Translations under genes and position numbers: made by a program
In this document: piece after piece, positions 21,244-33,020 of the stretch
How positions within the stretch are numbered: the stretch's first letter is position 1
How the letters are laid out: the number at the start of each line of letters is the position of its first letter
Notes under the pieces: model-generated
What the model was told of the DNA's origin: nothing
The model's database searches: none
What the model saw: only the letters and a program-made list of their open reading frames with translations
From: Burkholderia sp. Bp8963
GTDB taxonomy: Bacteria; Pseudomonadota; Gammaproteobacteria; Burkholderiales; Burkholderiaceae
Reading direction: 5' to 3'
Assembly (NCBI RefSeq): GCF_003854275.1
Contig: NZ_QTQP01000005.1
Coordinates: forward strand, 1-64,000
Length of the DNA stretch: 64,000 bases

Positions 21244-22437
21244 ATGTACAACCTTCCTGATGATCGCGGCCACTTCGGCCCGTATGGCGGCACGTTCGTC
21301 GCCGAGACGCTGATTCACGCGCTGGACGAGCTGCGCGCAGCGTATGCGAAATACCAGAACGATCCCGACTTCGTCGCCGAATTCGAGCGCGAGCTGAAGC
21401 ACTTCGTCGGCCGTCCGTCGCCGATCTATCACGCGCAACGCTGGAGCGACACGCTCGGCGGCGCGCAGATCTACCTGAAGCGCGAGGACCTGAACCACAC
21501 CGGCGCGCACAAGATCAACAACGTGATCGGCCAGGCGCTGCTCGCGAAGCGGATGGGCAAGAAGCGCGTGATCGCCGAGACGGGCGCGGGCCAGCACGGT
21601 GTCGCGACCGCGACGATCTGCGCGCGCTTCGGCATGGAGTGCGTCGTCTACATGGGCTCGGAAGACGTGCGCCGCCAGGCGGCCAACGTGTACCGGATGA
21701 AGCTGCTCGGCGCGACGGTCGTGCCGGTCGAATCGGGCTCGCGCACGCTGAAGGACGCGCTGAACGAAGCGATGCGCGACTGGGTCACGAACATCGAGAA
21801 CACGTTCTACATCATCGGCACGGTCGCGGGCCCGCACCCGTACCCGATGATGGTGCGCGACTTCCAGCGCGTGATCGGCGACGAATGCAAGGTGCAGATG
21901 CCGGAACTCGCGGGCCGGCAGCCGGACGCGGTGATCGCGTGTGTCGGCGGCGGCTCGAACGCGATGGGCATCTTCTATCCGTACATCGACGACACCTCGG
22001 TGCAGCTGATCGGCGTCGAAGCGGCGGGTGACGGGATCGACACGGGCCATCATGCGGCATCGCTGATCGCCGGCAGCCCGGGCGTGTTGCACGGCAACCG
22101 CACGTACCTGCTGCAGGACGACAACGGTCAGATCATCGAGACGCATTCGGTGTCGGCGGGCCTCGACTACCCGGGCGTCGGCCCCGAGCATGCATGGCTG
22201 AAGGACAGCGGCCGCGCGCAGTACGTCGGCATCACCGACGACGAAGCGCTGAAGGCGTTCCACGACTGCTGCCGGATCGAGGGGATCATCCCGGCGCTCG
22301 AATCGAGCCACGCGATTGCATACGGCGTGAAGCTCGCGCCGACGCTGCCGAAGGACAAGATCCTGCTCGTCAACCTGTCGGGCCGCGGCGACAAGGACAT
22401 GCACACGGTCGCCGAGCGATCGGGCATCGAACTCTGA
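21244..22437 (+). CDS. trpB: Tryptophan synthase beta chain
   Basis: TrpB condenses indole with serine using PLP. The 397-aa protein has the PLP lysine Lys90 in HTGAHKINN, the glutamate of [11 protein letters not shown] and the phosphate-binding loop GGGSNAMG. It lies 55 bases after trpF. An orphan DNA methyltransferase gene separates it from trpA, its partner subunit. Confidence 0.98.
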   Translation: MYNLPDDRGHFGPYGGTFVAETLIHALDELRAAYAKYQNDPDFVAEFERELKHFVGRPSPIYHAQRWSDTLGGAQIYLKREDLNHTGAHKINNVIGQALLAKRMGKKRVIAETGAGQHGVATATICARFGMECVVYMGSEDVRRQAANVYRMKLLGATVVPVESGSRTLKDALNEAMRDWVTNIENTFYIIGTVAGPHPYPMMVRDFQRVIGDECKVQMPELAGRQPDAVIACVGGGSNAMGIFYPYIDDTSVQLIGVEAAGDGIDTGHHAASLIAGSPGVLHGNRTYLLQDDNGQIIETHSVSAGLDYPGVGPEHAWLKDSGRAQYVGITDDEALKAFHDCCRIEGIIPALESSHAIAYGVKLAPTLPKDKILLVNLSGRGDKDMHTVAERSGIEL

Positions 22438-22446
22438 CCCCGACCG

Positions 22447-23298
22447 ATGCGTGACCTGATCGAAGAGCCGGCGGGCGGCGCTGCGAGCGAAGCGGAGGCG
22501 GTGCAAGCCGCCGTCGCGGCGCCGCGCGCGCTGCGTGCCGGCATCGAATTGCACAACCGCGATTTCATGACCGAAGCCGCATGCCTGCCGGACGCGTCGA
22601 TCGACCTGATCGTCGCCGATCCGCCTTACGGGCTCGGCAAGGATTACGGCAACGACTCGGACAAGCGCTCGGGCGACGACCACCTCGCGTGGACGCGCGA
22701 ATGGCTCGAGCTCGCGATTCCGAAGCTCAAGCCGAGCGGGTCGATGTATATCTTCTGCACATGGCAGTACGCGCCGGAGATCTTCAGTTTCCTGAAGACG
22801 AAGCTCACGATGGTCAACGAGATCATCTGGGACCGGCGCGTGCCGAGCATGGGCGGCACGACGCGCCGTTTCACGTCGGTGCACGACAACATCGGCTTTT
22901 TCGCGGTTTCCAGGGCGTATTACTTCGATCTCGATCCGGTCCGCATCCCGTACGACGCCGACACGAAGAAGGCCCGCTCGCGCAAGCTGTTCGAAGGCAG
23001 CAAGTGGCTGGAGATGGGCTACAACCCGAAGGACGTCTGGTCGGTCTCGCGCCTGCACCGGCAGCACGCGGAGCGCGTCGATCATCCGACCCAGAAGCCG
23101 CTGGAGATCATCGAGCGGATGGTGCTCGCGAGCTGCCCGCCGGGCGGCCGCGTGCTCGATCCGTTCATGGGCAGCGGCACGACCGCGGTAGCCTGCGCAC
23201 GGCAGGGGCGCGACTTCGTCGGCTACGAGATCAACGAAAGTTATTGCGCGATCGCGCACGAGCGCATTGCCGCGCTCGCTGCGCAGGCGTGCGCGTGA
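22447..23298 (+). CDS. Orphan site-specific DNA methyltransferase (beta class)
   Basis: The 283-aa protein is an N6-adenine or N4-cytosine DNA methyltransferase. The catalytic motif IV DPPY (residues 58-61) comes before the S-adenosylmethionine motif [10 protein letters not shown] (238-246), the beta-class order. [13 protein letters not shown] precedes motif I, as in other enzymes of the group. No restriction endonuclease gene is adjacent. It sits nine bases after trpB and 40 before trpA, so it is transcribed with tryptophan genes. From memory, an orphan enzyme at this position in B. cenocepacia was reported to modify GTWWAC; the recognition site cannot be read from this sequence. Confidence 0.9.
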   Translation: MRDLIEEPAGGAASEAEAVQAAVAAPRALRAGIELHNRDFMTEAACLPDASIDLIVADPPYGLGKDYGNDSDKRSGDDHLAWTREWLELAIPKLKPSGSMYIFCTWQYAPEIFSFLKTKLTMVNEIIWDRRVPSMGGTTRRFTSVHDNIGFFAVSRAYYFDLDPVRIPYDADTKKARSRKLFEGSKWLEMGYNPKDVWSVSRLHRQHAERVDHPTQKPLEIIERMVLASCPPGGRVLDPFMGSGTTAVACARQGRDFVGYEINESYCAIAHERIAALAAQACA

Positions 23299-23338
23299 GT
23301 CGCGCCGCCATCTCGCCAACGCATTCAGGAAAATTGCC

Positions 23339-24154
23339 ATGTCCCGTATCCAGCAGACCTTCGCAGCGCTCGCCGAACAAGGCCGCAAGGGCCTGATCCC
23401 GTTCATCACCGCGGGTGATCCCGATCCCGCGAAAACCGTCGACTTCATGCACGCGCTTGCCGAAGGCGGCGCGGACGTGATCGAGCTCGGCGTGCCGTTC
23501 TCCGATCCGATGGCCGATGGCCCGGTGATCCAGCGCTCGTCGGAACGCGCGCTCGAACGCGGCGTGACGCTGAAAAGCGTGCTCGCCGACGTGAAGCGCT
23601 TCCGCGAGCGCGACCAGAAGACCCCCGTCGTGCTGATGGGCTACGCGAACCCGATCGAACGGATGGGCGTCGACGCGTTCGCGGCGCAAGCGCACGAGGC
23701 CGGTGTCGACGGCGTGCTCGTCGTCGACTATCCGCCGGAAGAGGCGGGCGTGTTCGCGGAAAAAATGCGCGCCGCGCAGATCGATCCGATCTTCCTGCTC
23801 GCGCCGACGTCGACCGAGGAGCGCATCGCGGACGTCGGCAAGATCGCGAGCGGCTACGTGTATTACGTGTCGCTGAAGGGCGTGACCGGCGCCGGAAATC
23901 TGGATGTTTCGAGCATTGCGGGTAAAATCCCGGCCATCAAGTCGCGTGTGCCGGTTCCGGTGGGCGTCGGCTTCGGGATCCGCGACGCCGAAACGGCGCG
24001 CGCGGTGGCCGAAGTGTCGGACGCCGTCGTGATCGGCAGCCGCCTGGTGCAGCTCCTCGAGAGCGCCGCGCCGGAAGGCGCCGTCGCCGCGCTGAAGGCG
24101 TTCATCGCCGAGCTGCGCGCCGCGCTGGATGGCGCGGGCAAGACGGCCGCATAA
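23339..24154 (+). CDS. trpA: Tryptophan synthase alpha chain
   Basis: TrpA releases indole from indole-3-glycerol phosphate and channels it to TrpB. The 271-aa TIM barrel keeps both catalytic residues, Glu49 and Asp60, in [16 protein letters not shown], with the same numbers as the classical enzyme. ATG 23339 is the start that gives this register. It lies between the methyltransferase gene and accD on the same strand. Confidence 0.98.
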   Translation: MSRIQQTFAALAEQGRKGLIPFITAGDPDPAKTVDFMHALAEGGADVIELGVPFSDPMADGPVIQRSSERALERGVTLKSVLADVKRFRERDQKTPVVLMGYANPIERMGVDAFAAQAHEAGVDGVLVVDYPPEEAGVFAEKMRAAQIDPIFLLAPTSTEERIADVGKIASGYVYYVSLKGVTGAGNLDVSSIAGKIPAIKSRVPVPVGVGFGIRDAETARAVAEVSDAVVIGSRLVQLLESAAPEGAVAALKAFIAELRAALDGAGKTAA

Positions 24155-24218
24155 ACAACAGATGAAAGCAGGCCCGGGTGCAGATTGCCCGGCCTGCCAC
24201 GGAACAGGAAACCATACG

Positions 24219-25091
<873 letters not shown>

Positions 25092-25128
25092 TCGGCGCCG
25101 GACTCGCAGGTACAGGACTTTGAACTGC

Positions 25129-25174
25129 GCGCGTCGCCTGGCTTACCCGCCAGGCGGCGCGCTTCGTCTTTTGG
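25129..25174 (+). terminator. Terminator-like hairpin between accD and folC
   Basis: A 14-base arm (25129-25142) pairs with 25149-25162 around the loop TTACCC with a single G-U pair, and is followed by TTCGTCTTTT. It probably ends or reduces transcription from the trp-accD unit before folC. Confidence 0.65.
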
Positions 25175-25207
25175 CGTAGTGGCGGTACCGATTCACGTAT
25201 TGATACG

Positions 25208-26518
25208 ATGAGCACTTTTCCCACTCTCGACGCGTGGCTTTCGCATCTCGAGCGCGCGCACCCGGTCGGCATCGACATGGGTCTCACCCGCATCGGCCAG
25301 GTCAAGGCGGCGCTGCAGCTCGAATTCGCGTGCCCCGTGATCACGGTCGGCGGCACCAACGGCAAGGGCTCGACCTGCGCGTTTCTCGAGACGATCCTCG
25401 TGCGCGCCGGCTACAAGGTCGGCTGCCACACGTCGCCGCACCTGCTCGCGTTCAACGAGCGGGCGCGGGTGAACGGCGAGATGGTCGGCGACGACGCGCT
25501 GCTGCCGCACTTCGAGGCCGTCGAGGCCGCGCGCAATGCGCTGCCCGAGCCCGTGTCGCTCACGTATTTCGAATTCACGACGCTCGCGATCCTGCACCTG
25601 TTCGCGTCGCGCGGGCTCGATGCGGTGATCCTCGAAGTCGGCCTCGGCGGCCGCCTCGACGCGGTCAACATCATCGATACCGATTGCGCGATCGTCACGA
25701 GCATCGACATCGACCACACCGACTACCTCGGCGACACGCGCGAGAAGATCGCGTTCGAGAAGGCGGGGATCTTCCGGCCCGGCAAGCCCGCGATCTGCGG
25801 CGATCCGGCCGCGCCGCAAACGCTGATCGACCACGCCGACGCGATCGGCGCGGATCTGTGGCTCGTCGGCCGCGATTTCCGCTGCGAGGCGCAGCCCGGC
25901 ACGGAGCGCCAGCAGTGGAGCTACATCGGCCGCGACAAGCGCTATCCGGCGCTCGCGTATCCGGCGCTGCGCGGCGCGAACCAGCTGATCAATGCGTCGG
26001 CCGCGCTCGCCGCGCTCGAATCGCTGCGCGCGGTGCTGCCGGTGTCCGCGCAGGACATCCGCCTCGGGCTCGCGAACGTCGAGCTGCCGGGGCGCTTCCA
26101 GGTGCTGCCGGGCAAGCCCGCGATCGTGCTCGACGTCGCGCACAATCCGCATGCGTCGGCCGTGCTCGCGCAGAACCTCGGCAACATGGGCTTCTTCCCG
26201 TACACGTACGCGGTGTTCGGCGCGATGCACGACAAGGACATCGACGGCGTGCTGCACCACCTGAAGGGCGAGATCGACCACTGGTGCGTGACGGACCTGC
26301 CGCTGCCGCGCGCGGCGAGCGCCGAGCAGCTCGAAGCCGCGCTGCACAAGGCGGGCGTCGAGGATGGCCCCGATTCCAGCATCACCCGCTACACGTCGCC
26401 GGCCGATGCGTTTCGCGATGCACTAAAAAGAGCATCCGAGAATGATAGAATCGTGGTTTTCGGCAGTTTCCATACGGTAGCTGGCGTGATGGCCTATCGT
26501 AAATCGCAGCAACACTGA
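25208..26518 (+). CDS. folC: Dihydrofolate synthase / folylpolyglutamate synthase
   Basis: FolC adds glutamate to dihydropteroate and to reduced folates, using ATP. The 436-aa protein has the Mur-ligase P-loop GGTNGKGST at residues 48-56, the central TYFEFTTLAIL and EVGLGGRLDAVN segments, and the C-terminal VLDVAHNPHA motif of the glutamate-ligase domain. Position between accD and the SPOR-domain gene matches related genomes. A TAGAAT box near 26450 at its 3' end could serve the next gene. Confidence 0.97.
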   Translation: MSTFPTLDAWLSHLERAHPVGIDMGLTRIGQVKAALQLEFACPVITVGGTNGKGSTCAFLETILVRAGYKVGCHTSPHLLAFNERARVNGEMVGDDALLPHFEAVEAARNALPEPVSLTYFEFTTLAILHLFASRGLDAVILEVGLGGRLDAVNIIDTDCAIVTSIDIDHTDYLGDTREKIAFEKAGIFRPGKPAICGDPAAPQTLIDHADAIGADLWLVGRDFRCEAQPGTERQQWSYIGRDKRYPALAYPALRGANQLINASAALAALESLRAVLPVSAQDIRLGLANVELPGRFQVLPGKPAIVLDVAHNPHASAVLAQNLGNMGFFPYTYAVFGAMHDKDIDGVLHHLKGEIDHWCVTDLPLPRAASAEQLEAALHKAGVEDGPDSSITRYTSPADAFRDALKRASENDRIVVFGSFHTVAGVMAYRKSQQH

Positions 26519-26547
26519 CTGACGGGCAGTTTCGGACTCAGCCATTC

Positions 26548-27426
26548 ATGGGAATTTTCTCGTTCGGCAAGAAAGACGACGACGCGCCCACCCGGCGCGG
26601 CGGTCGTACCGGGGCCTCCCGGAACGTACGCAACGAGCGTACAGAGCGTACCGAGCGCGTCGAACGGCGCTCGCGCCGCACCGAGCAGCGTCCGGAATCG
26701 GACGCACTGCTCCTCGATCCGACCCTTCCAGAAAAGCAACGCGCGCGCCGGCGCCTCGTTGGCGCGATCGCGCTCGTGGTGGCCGCCGTCATCGTGCTGC
26801 CGATGGTGCTCGACTCGCACCCGAAGCCGGTGACCGACGACATCTCGATCGACATTCCGAACCGGCCGTCGCACCAGGCGGCCGCGCCGCGTGACGAGGA
26901 CGCGTCCGACGTGCAGGCGGGCGTCGCGCACGACGAGCCGCCCGCATCATCCGATACGGCCGTGGCCGCGGCGCCTGCGCCCGCACCGGCAGCGAAGGAC
27001 GCCGGCAAGCCCGCGGCGAATCAGGCCGCAAATCAGGCTGCAAACCAGGCCGTGACCCCGGCCGCGAACCCCGACACCACGACGACCGCAAGCGTCGCGC
27101 CGAAAGTCGCGCCCAAGCCGGCCGCGCCGAAGCCCGCACCTGCGTCCGCGCCCGTCGCGAACACGGCCGGCGCGGATGGCAGCGACGCGACGCCGTCGTC
27201 GCCGGCCGGTGCGCGGTTCGCGGTGCAGCTCGGGTCGTTCAAGGATGACGCGACGGCTCGCGCGTGGGCAACGAAGTTGAAATCGGCGGGCGTGCCCGCA
27301 TATGTCGAGCATCGCAAGCAGGCTGACGGCAGCACCGCGGCACAGTTGCGTGCGGGTCCATTCGCGGATCGCGCGGCGGCGTCCGCCGCGATCGCGAAAG
27401 TGCGCGAAGCCGGGTTGACCCAGTAA
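26548..27426 (+). CDS. SPOR-domain membrane protein (DedD-like)
   Basis: The 292-aa protein has a charged cytoplasmic N-terminus, one transmembrane helix (about residues 70-88, LVGAIALVVAAVIVLPMVL), an Ala/Pro-rich linker with NQAA repeats, and a C-terminal SPOR domain (about 218-292, ARFAVQLGSFKDDATARAW). SPOR domains bind denuded peptidoglycan at the division septum, so it probably localises to the divisome, as DedD does. Its place between folC and cvpA is the DedD position in other proteobacteria, though sequence outside SPOR is low-complexity. Confidence 0.85.
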   Translation: MGIFSFGKKDDDAPTRRGGRTGASRNVRNERTERTERVERRSRRTEQRPESDALLLDPTLPEKQRARRRLVGAIALVVAAVIVLPMVLDSHPKPVTDDISIDIPNRPSHQAAAPRDEDASDVQAGVAHDEPPASSDTAVAAAPAPAPAAKDAGKPAANQAANQAANQAVTPAANPDTTTTASVAPKVAPKPAAPKPAPASAPVANTAGADGSDATPSSPAGARFAVQLGSFKDDATARAWATKLKSAGVPAYVEHRKQADGSTAAQLRAGPFADRAAASAAIAKVREAGLTQ

Positions 27427-27432
27427 CGCGCA

Positions 27433-27927
27433 ATGCTGACTGCTTTCGACTACGCTGTATTGGCGGTGATCGTGTTGTCGGCGCTGCGCGGTGCGTGGCG
27501 CGGCTTCGTGTCGGAGATTTTCGGGCTGATCGGCTGGATCGCGGCGATCGTGATCGCGAGCCGCTACGTCGGCTTTGTCGTGCCGTACGTGCCGGCGACC
27601 TGGCCGGGCGGCGCGTTGACGCAGTGGGTGCTCGCGTTCGCGCTGCTCGTGATCGGCGTCGTGTTCGTTGCCGGCGTCGCGAACGCGCTGTTGTCGCGGA
27701 TCGCGCAGGTGACGGGCCTCGGCGGCATCGACCGGTCGCTCGGCATGATGTTCGGGCTCGTGCGCGGCGCGGTGCTCGTGGTACTGCTGGTCGCGGCAGC
27801 CGGGCTGACCGAGCTGCCCAAACAGGAATTCTGGCGCAATGCGCTTTTGCGTCCCGCTGCCGAACAGGGCGTGCATGAGCTGAAATCGCTCCTGCCCGAC
27901 GGCATGGCCCAGTACGTGCGCGTGTGA
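27433..27927 (+). CDS. cvpA: CvpA family membrane protein
   Basis: The 164-aa protein has four hydrophobic helices and the CvpA signature near the N-terminus (FDYAVLAVIVLSALRGAWRGFVSE) followed by GLIGWIAAIV. CvpA was first linked to colicin V export and its gene commonly precedes purF, as here. Molecular function is still unclear. It starts six bases after the SPOR-domain gene and is probably cotranscribed with it. Confidence 0.92.
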   Translation: MLTAFDYAVLAVIVLSALRGAWRGFVSEIFGLIGWIAAIVIASRYVGFVVPYVPATWPGGALTQWVLAFALLVIGVVFVAGVANALLSRIAQVTGLGGIDRSLGMMFGLVRGAVLVVLLVAAAGLTELPKQEFWRNALLRPAAEQGVHELKSLLPDGMAQYVRV

Positions 27928-27979
27928 GCGTGCGGCTGGCGCAGGAAGGAACCGTTTTTGTCATCTTGAAGGACATGCC

Positions 27980-29512
27980 ATGTGCGGCATCGTAGGCGTT
28001 ATCTCCCAATCCCCGGTCAACCAGCTGATCTATGACAGCCTGCTGCTGCTGCAGCATCGCGGTCAGGACGCGGCGGGCATCGCGACGGCGGACGGCAGCA
28101 ATTTCCACATGTACAAGGCGAACGGCATGGTGCGCGACGTATTCCGCACGCGCAACATGCGCAGCCTGCCGGGCACGGCCGGTATCGGCCAGGTGCGTTA
28201 CCCGACGGCCGGTTCGGCGTCGAGCGAGGCAGAAGCGCAGCCGTTCTACGTGAACGCGCCGTTCGGGATCATCCTCGCGCACAACGGCAACCTGACGAAC
28301 TGGAAGCAGTTGAAGGACGAGATGTTCCGGATCGACCGCCGGCACATCAACACCAATTCCGACAGCGAGGTGCTGCTCAACGTGTTCGCACACGAGCTGC
28401 AGCTGTCGACGACGGGCCTCGAGCTCGACCCGGCCGCGCTGTTCAAGGCGGTCGCCGGCGTGCATCGCCGCGTCGAGGGTTCGTACGCGATCGTGTCGCT
28501 GATCGCCGGCCATGGCCTGCTCGCATTCCGCGATCCGTTCGGCATCCGTCCGCTCTGCATCGGCAAGCTCGAGACCGAGCACGGCACCGAGTGGATGGTC
28601 GCGTCGGAATCGGTCGCGGTCGAGGGCATCGGCTTCGAATTCGTCCGCGACGTGAAGCCGGGCGAAGCGATCTTCATCGATAACGCCGGCAATTTCCACA
28701 GCCAGCAATGTGCTGAGGCGCCGAGCCTCAACCCGTGCATGTTCGAGTACGTGTACCTCGCACGTCCGGACTCGTGCCTCGACGGCGTGCCCGTCTACAA
28801 CGTGCGGCTGCGCATGGGCGACTATCTCGCAGAGAAGATCCGGCGCGAGCTGCCGAACGTGCCGATCGACGTCGTGATGCCGATTCCCGATTCGTCGCGG
28901 CCGGCCGCGATGCAGGTCGCCGCGAAGCTCGGCGTCGAGTATCGCGAGGGTTTCTTCAAGAACCGCTACGTTGGCCGCACGTTCATCATGCCGGGCCAGG
29001 CCGTGCGCAAGAAGTCGGTGCGCCAGAAGCTGAACGCGATGAGCATCGAGTTCAAGGACAAGCACGTGCTGATCGTCGACGATTCGATCGTGCGCGGCAC
29101 GACGTCGCATGAAATCGTGCAGATGGCGCGCGATGCGGGCGCGAAGTCGGTGATCTTCGCGTCGGCGGCGCCGCCCGTGAAGTTCCCGAACGTGTATGGC
29201 ATCGACATGCCGACGCGCGGCGAACTCGTCGCGCATGGCCGCAGCGACGAGGAAGTCGCGAAGATCATCGGCGCCGACTACCTGATCTATCAGGACGTCG
29301 ACGACCTGCGCCGCGCGGTGCGCGACATCAACCCGAAGCTCGAGGGCTTCGAGGCGTCGTGCTTCGACGGTAACTACATCACCGGCCACGTGACGCCCGA
29401 GTATCTCGATTCGATCGAGCGCGCACGTCTCGCCCCGGCGTCGCAGGCCGATCGCGACACGAGCGGCGACACGGCCCGTTCGCAGATGAACCTGCAATTG
29501 TCGGTCGAGTGA
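27980..29512 (+). CDS. purF: Amidophosphoribosyltransferase
   Basis: PurF makes phosphoribosylamine from PRPP and glutamine in the committed step of purine synthesis. The 510-aa protein starts MCGIVGV; Cys2 becomes the N-terminal nucleophile of the glutaminase domain after Met removal. The PRPP loop VLIVDDSIVRGTTS lies in the C-terminal half. GAAGGA precedes the ATG. It follows cvpA by 52 bases, and metZ lies downstream behind its own riboswitch. Confidence 0.98.
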   Translation: MCGIVGVISQSPVNQLIYDSLLLLQHRGQDAAGIATADGSNFHMYKANGMVRDVFRTRNMRSLPGTAGIGQVRYPTAGSASSEAEAQPFYVNAPFGIILAHNGNLTNWKQLKDEMFRIDRRHINTNSDSEVLLNVFAHELQLSTTGLELDPAALFKAVAGVHRRVEGSYAIVSLIAGHGLLAFRDPFGIRPLCIGKLETEHGTEWMVASESVAVEGIGFEFVRDVKPGEAIFIDNAGNFHSQQCAEAPSLNPCMFEYVYLARPDSCLDGVPVYNVRLRMGDYLAEKIRRELPNVPIDVVMPIPDSSRPAAMQVAAKLGVEYREGFFKNRYVGRTFIMPGQAVRKKSVRQKLNAMSIEFKDKHVLIVDDSIVRGTTSHEIVQMARDAGAKSVIFASAAPPVKFPNVYGIDMPTRGELVAHGRSDEEVAKIIGADYLIYQDVDDLRRAVRDINPKLEGFEASCFDGNYITGHVTPEYLDSIERARLAPASQADRDTSGDTARSQMNLQLSVE

Positions 29513-29541
29513 CGCCGACACACGCCGTCGTAGAGGCGTGA

Positions 29542-29547
29542 TAGGAT
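29542..29547 (+). promoter_or_regulatory. -10 box before metZ riboswitch
   Basis: TAGGAT lies about nine bases upstream of the first riboswitch stem. I see no good -35 hexamer at normal spacing. Confidence 0.3.
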
Positions 29548-29555
29548 GTGGCCTT

Positions 29556-29610
29556 GCGTCGATTTGATATCAGCTTGCGGACGCGGGGCTTCATCCCAAA
29601 ACAGCTAAAG
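29556..29610 (+). ncRNA. SAM-II (SAM-alpha) type riboswitch upstream of metZ
   Basis: The element has the SAM-II order. A P1 stem GCGTC (29556-29560) and GACGC (29580-29584) encloses a loop starting GATTTG and containing CAGCTTGC. A small GGG/CCC hairpin follows, then the conserved 3' strand AGCTAAA (29603-29609), which folds back into the loop as a pseudoknot in this class. SAM-II elements control methionine and SAM synthesis genes, and metZ follows. The assignment is by eye against the remembered consensus. A GGCCGG/CCGGCC hairpin (29615-29632) and a terminator follow. Confidence 0.75.
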
Positions 29611-29660
29611 CGAAGGCCGGCGGCAGCCGGCCCGAGTCGACCGCTGTCGTACCGCACCGA

Positions 29661-29694
29661 AGCCCGCTGATGCCGACGCATAGCGGGCTTTTTT
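29661..29694 (+). terminator. Intrinsic terminator in metZ leader
   Basis: AGCCCGCT (29661-29668) and AGCGGGCT (29682-29689) form a perfect 8-bp stem followed by TTTTT. It lies between the riboswitch and the metZ ATG, so it is either the riboswitch's expression platform or the purF terminator read through by SAM-free RNA. Confidence 0.85.
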
Positions 29695-29747
29695 GTTTGG
29701 TCTGGTCCGTGCGGCGCAGCACGGACATCGAAAACGGAAAACGGAAC

Positions 29748-30938
29748 ATGGACGACTCCCTCAACTTCGATACGCTTGCCGTGCGCGCAGGCACGCTGCG
29801 CAGCGACTTCAACGAGCATTCGGAAGCGCTGTTCCTCACGTCGAGCTTCTGCTTCAAGAGCGCGGCCGAAGCGGCCGAGCGCTTCGCGAACTCGGAAGAC
29901 TATTTCACGTATTCGCGCTTCACGAACCCGACCGTGACGATGTTCCAGGAGCGTCTCGCGGCGCTCGAGGGCGGCGAGGCGTGCATTGCGACCGCATCGG
30001 GGATGGCGGCGATCATGTCGGTCGTGATGGCCGCGCTGCAGGCCGGCGACCACCTCGTCAGCTCGCGCAGCCTGTTCGGCTCGACGCTCGGCATGTTCTC
30101 GCAGATCTTCAGCAAGTTCGGCATCGAAACGACCTTCGTCGATCCGACCGACCTGAACGCATGGCAGGAAGCGGTGCGTCCGAACACGAAGATGTTCTTC
30201 CTCGAGACGCCGTCGAACCCGCTGACGGAGCTCGCCGACATCGAGGCGATCGGCAGGATTGCGAAGGGTGCGAATGCGCTGTTCGTCGTCGACAACTGTT
30301 TCTGCAGCCCGGTGCTGCAGCAGCCGCTGAAGCTCGGCGCGGACGTCGTGATGCACTCGGCGACGAAGTTCCTCGACGGTCAGGGCCGCGTGCTCGGCGG
30401 CGCGCTGGTCGGCTCGAAGGAATTCATCATGGGCAAGGTGTTCCCGTTCGTGCGCAGCGCGGGGCCGACGCTGTCCGCGTTCAACGCGTGGGTGCTGCTG
30501 AAGGGGATGGAGACACTGTCGCTGCGCGTCGAGCGCCAGTCGGCGAACGCGCTGGAAATCGCGCAGTGGCTCGATTCGCATCCGGCCGTCGCGCGCGTGT
30601 TCTACCCGGGGCTCGAATCGCATCCGCAGCATGAACTCGCGAAACGGCAGCAGAAGGCGGGCGGCGCGATCGTGTCGTTCGAGCTGAAGGGCGACACGCC
30701 GGAGCAGCAGCGCGCGAATGCATGGCGCGTGATCGACAGCACGAAGCTGATCTCGATCACCGGCAACCTCGGCGACACGCGCACGACGATCACCCATCCA
30801 GCGACCACCACGCACGCGCGCATCACGCCGGAAGCGCGCGCGGCGGCGGGGATCACCGAAGGGCTGATCCGTCTCGCGGTCGGTCTCGAGAACGCGACCG
30901 ACCTGCGCAACGATCTCGCGCGCGGCCTCGACGGCTGA
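29748..30938 (+). CDS. metZ: O-succinylhomoserine sulfhydrylase
   Basis: MetZ makes homocysteine from O-succinylhomoserine and sulfide using PLP. The 396-aa protein has the Cys/Met-metabolism lysine Lys207 in MHSATKFLDGQGR and the typical LETPSNPLTELADIEAI segment. The N-terminus (DSLNFDTLAVRAG) and the position directly after purF match MetZ rather than MetB. The start is ATG 29748. A SAM-II-like riboswitch and a terminator lie upstream, giving feedback by SAM. Confidence 0.95.
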   Translation: MDDSLNFDTLAVRAGTLRSDFNEHSEALFLTSSFCFKSAAEAAERFANSEDYFTYSRFTNPTVTMFQERLAALEGGEACIATASGMAAIMSVVMAALQAGDHLVSSRSLFGSTLGMFSQIFSKFGIETTFVDPTDLNAWQEAVRPNTKMFFLETPSNPLTELADIEAIGRIAKGANALFVVDNCFCSPVLQQPLKLGADVVMHSATKFLDGQGRVLGGALVGSKEFIMGKVFPFVRSAGPTLSAFNAWVLLKGMETLSLRVERQSANALEIAQWLDSHPAVARVFYPGLESHPQHELAKRQQKAGGAIVSFELKGDTPEQQRANAWRVIDSTKLISITGNLGDTRTTITHPATTTHARITPEARAAAGITEGLIRLAVGLENATDLRNDLARGLDG

Positions 30939-30970
30939 GCGCGGGTAGATCGTAGAGATCGTCGGCGGAT

Positions 30971-30996
30971 CGCGGCGTGGCGCTCGCCACGCCGCG
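30971..30996. terminator. Hairpin between convergent metZ and bceM
   Basis: CGCGGCGTGGC and GCCACGCCGCG form a perfect 11-bp stem around GCTC. It lacks a T-run on either side but sits between two convergent genes, so a bidirectional terminator role is plausible. Confidence 0.5.
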
Positions 30997-31005
30997 TAGA
31001 ACCGT

Positions 31006-32998
<1,993 letters not shown>

Positions 32999-33020
32999 CT
33001 AGTCGAAACGATGAAGAAAA

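Noticed and set aside
20989..23448. An 819-codon open frame on the minus strand
   Set aside because: It is antisense to trpF, trpB and the methyltransferase, all well supported on the plus strand.
24162..24218. In-frame upstream ATG of accD giving a Cys-rich extension ([10 protein letters not shown])
   Set aside because: Known AccD proteins begin near [11 protein letters not shown], and the zinc ribbon is already complete without the extension.
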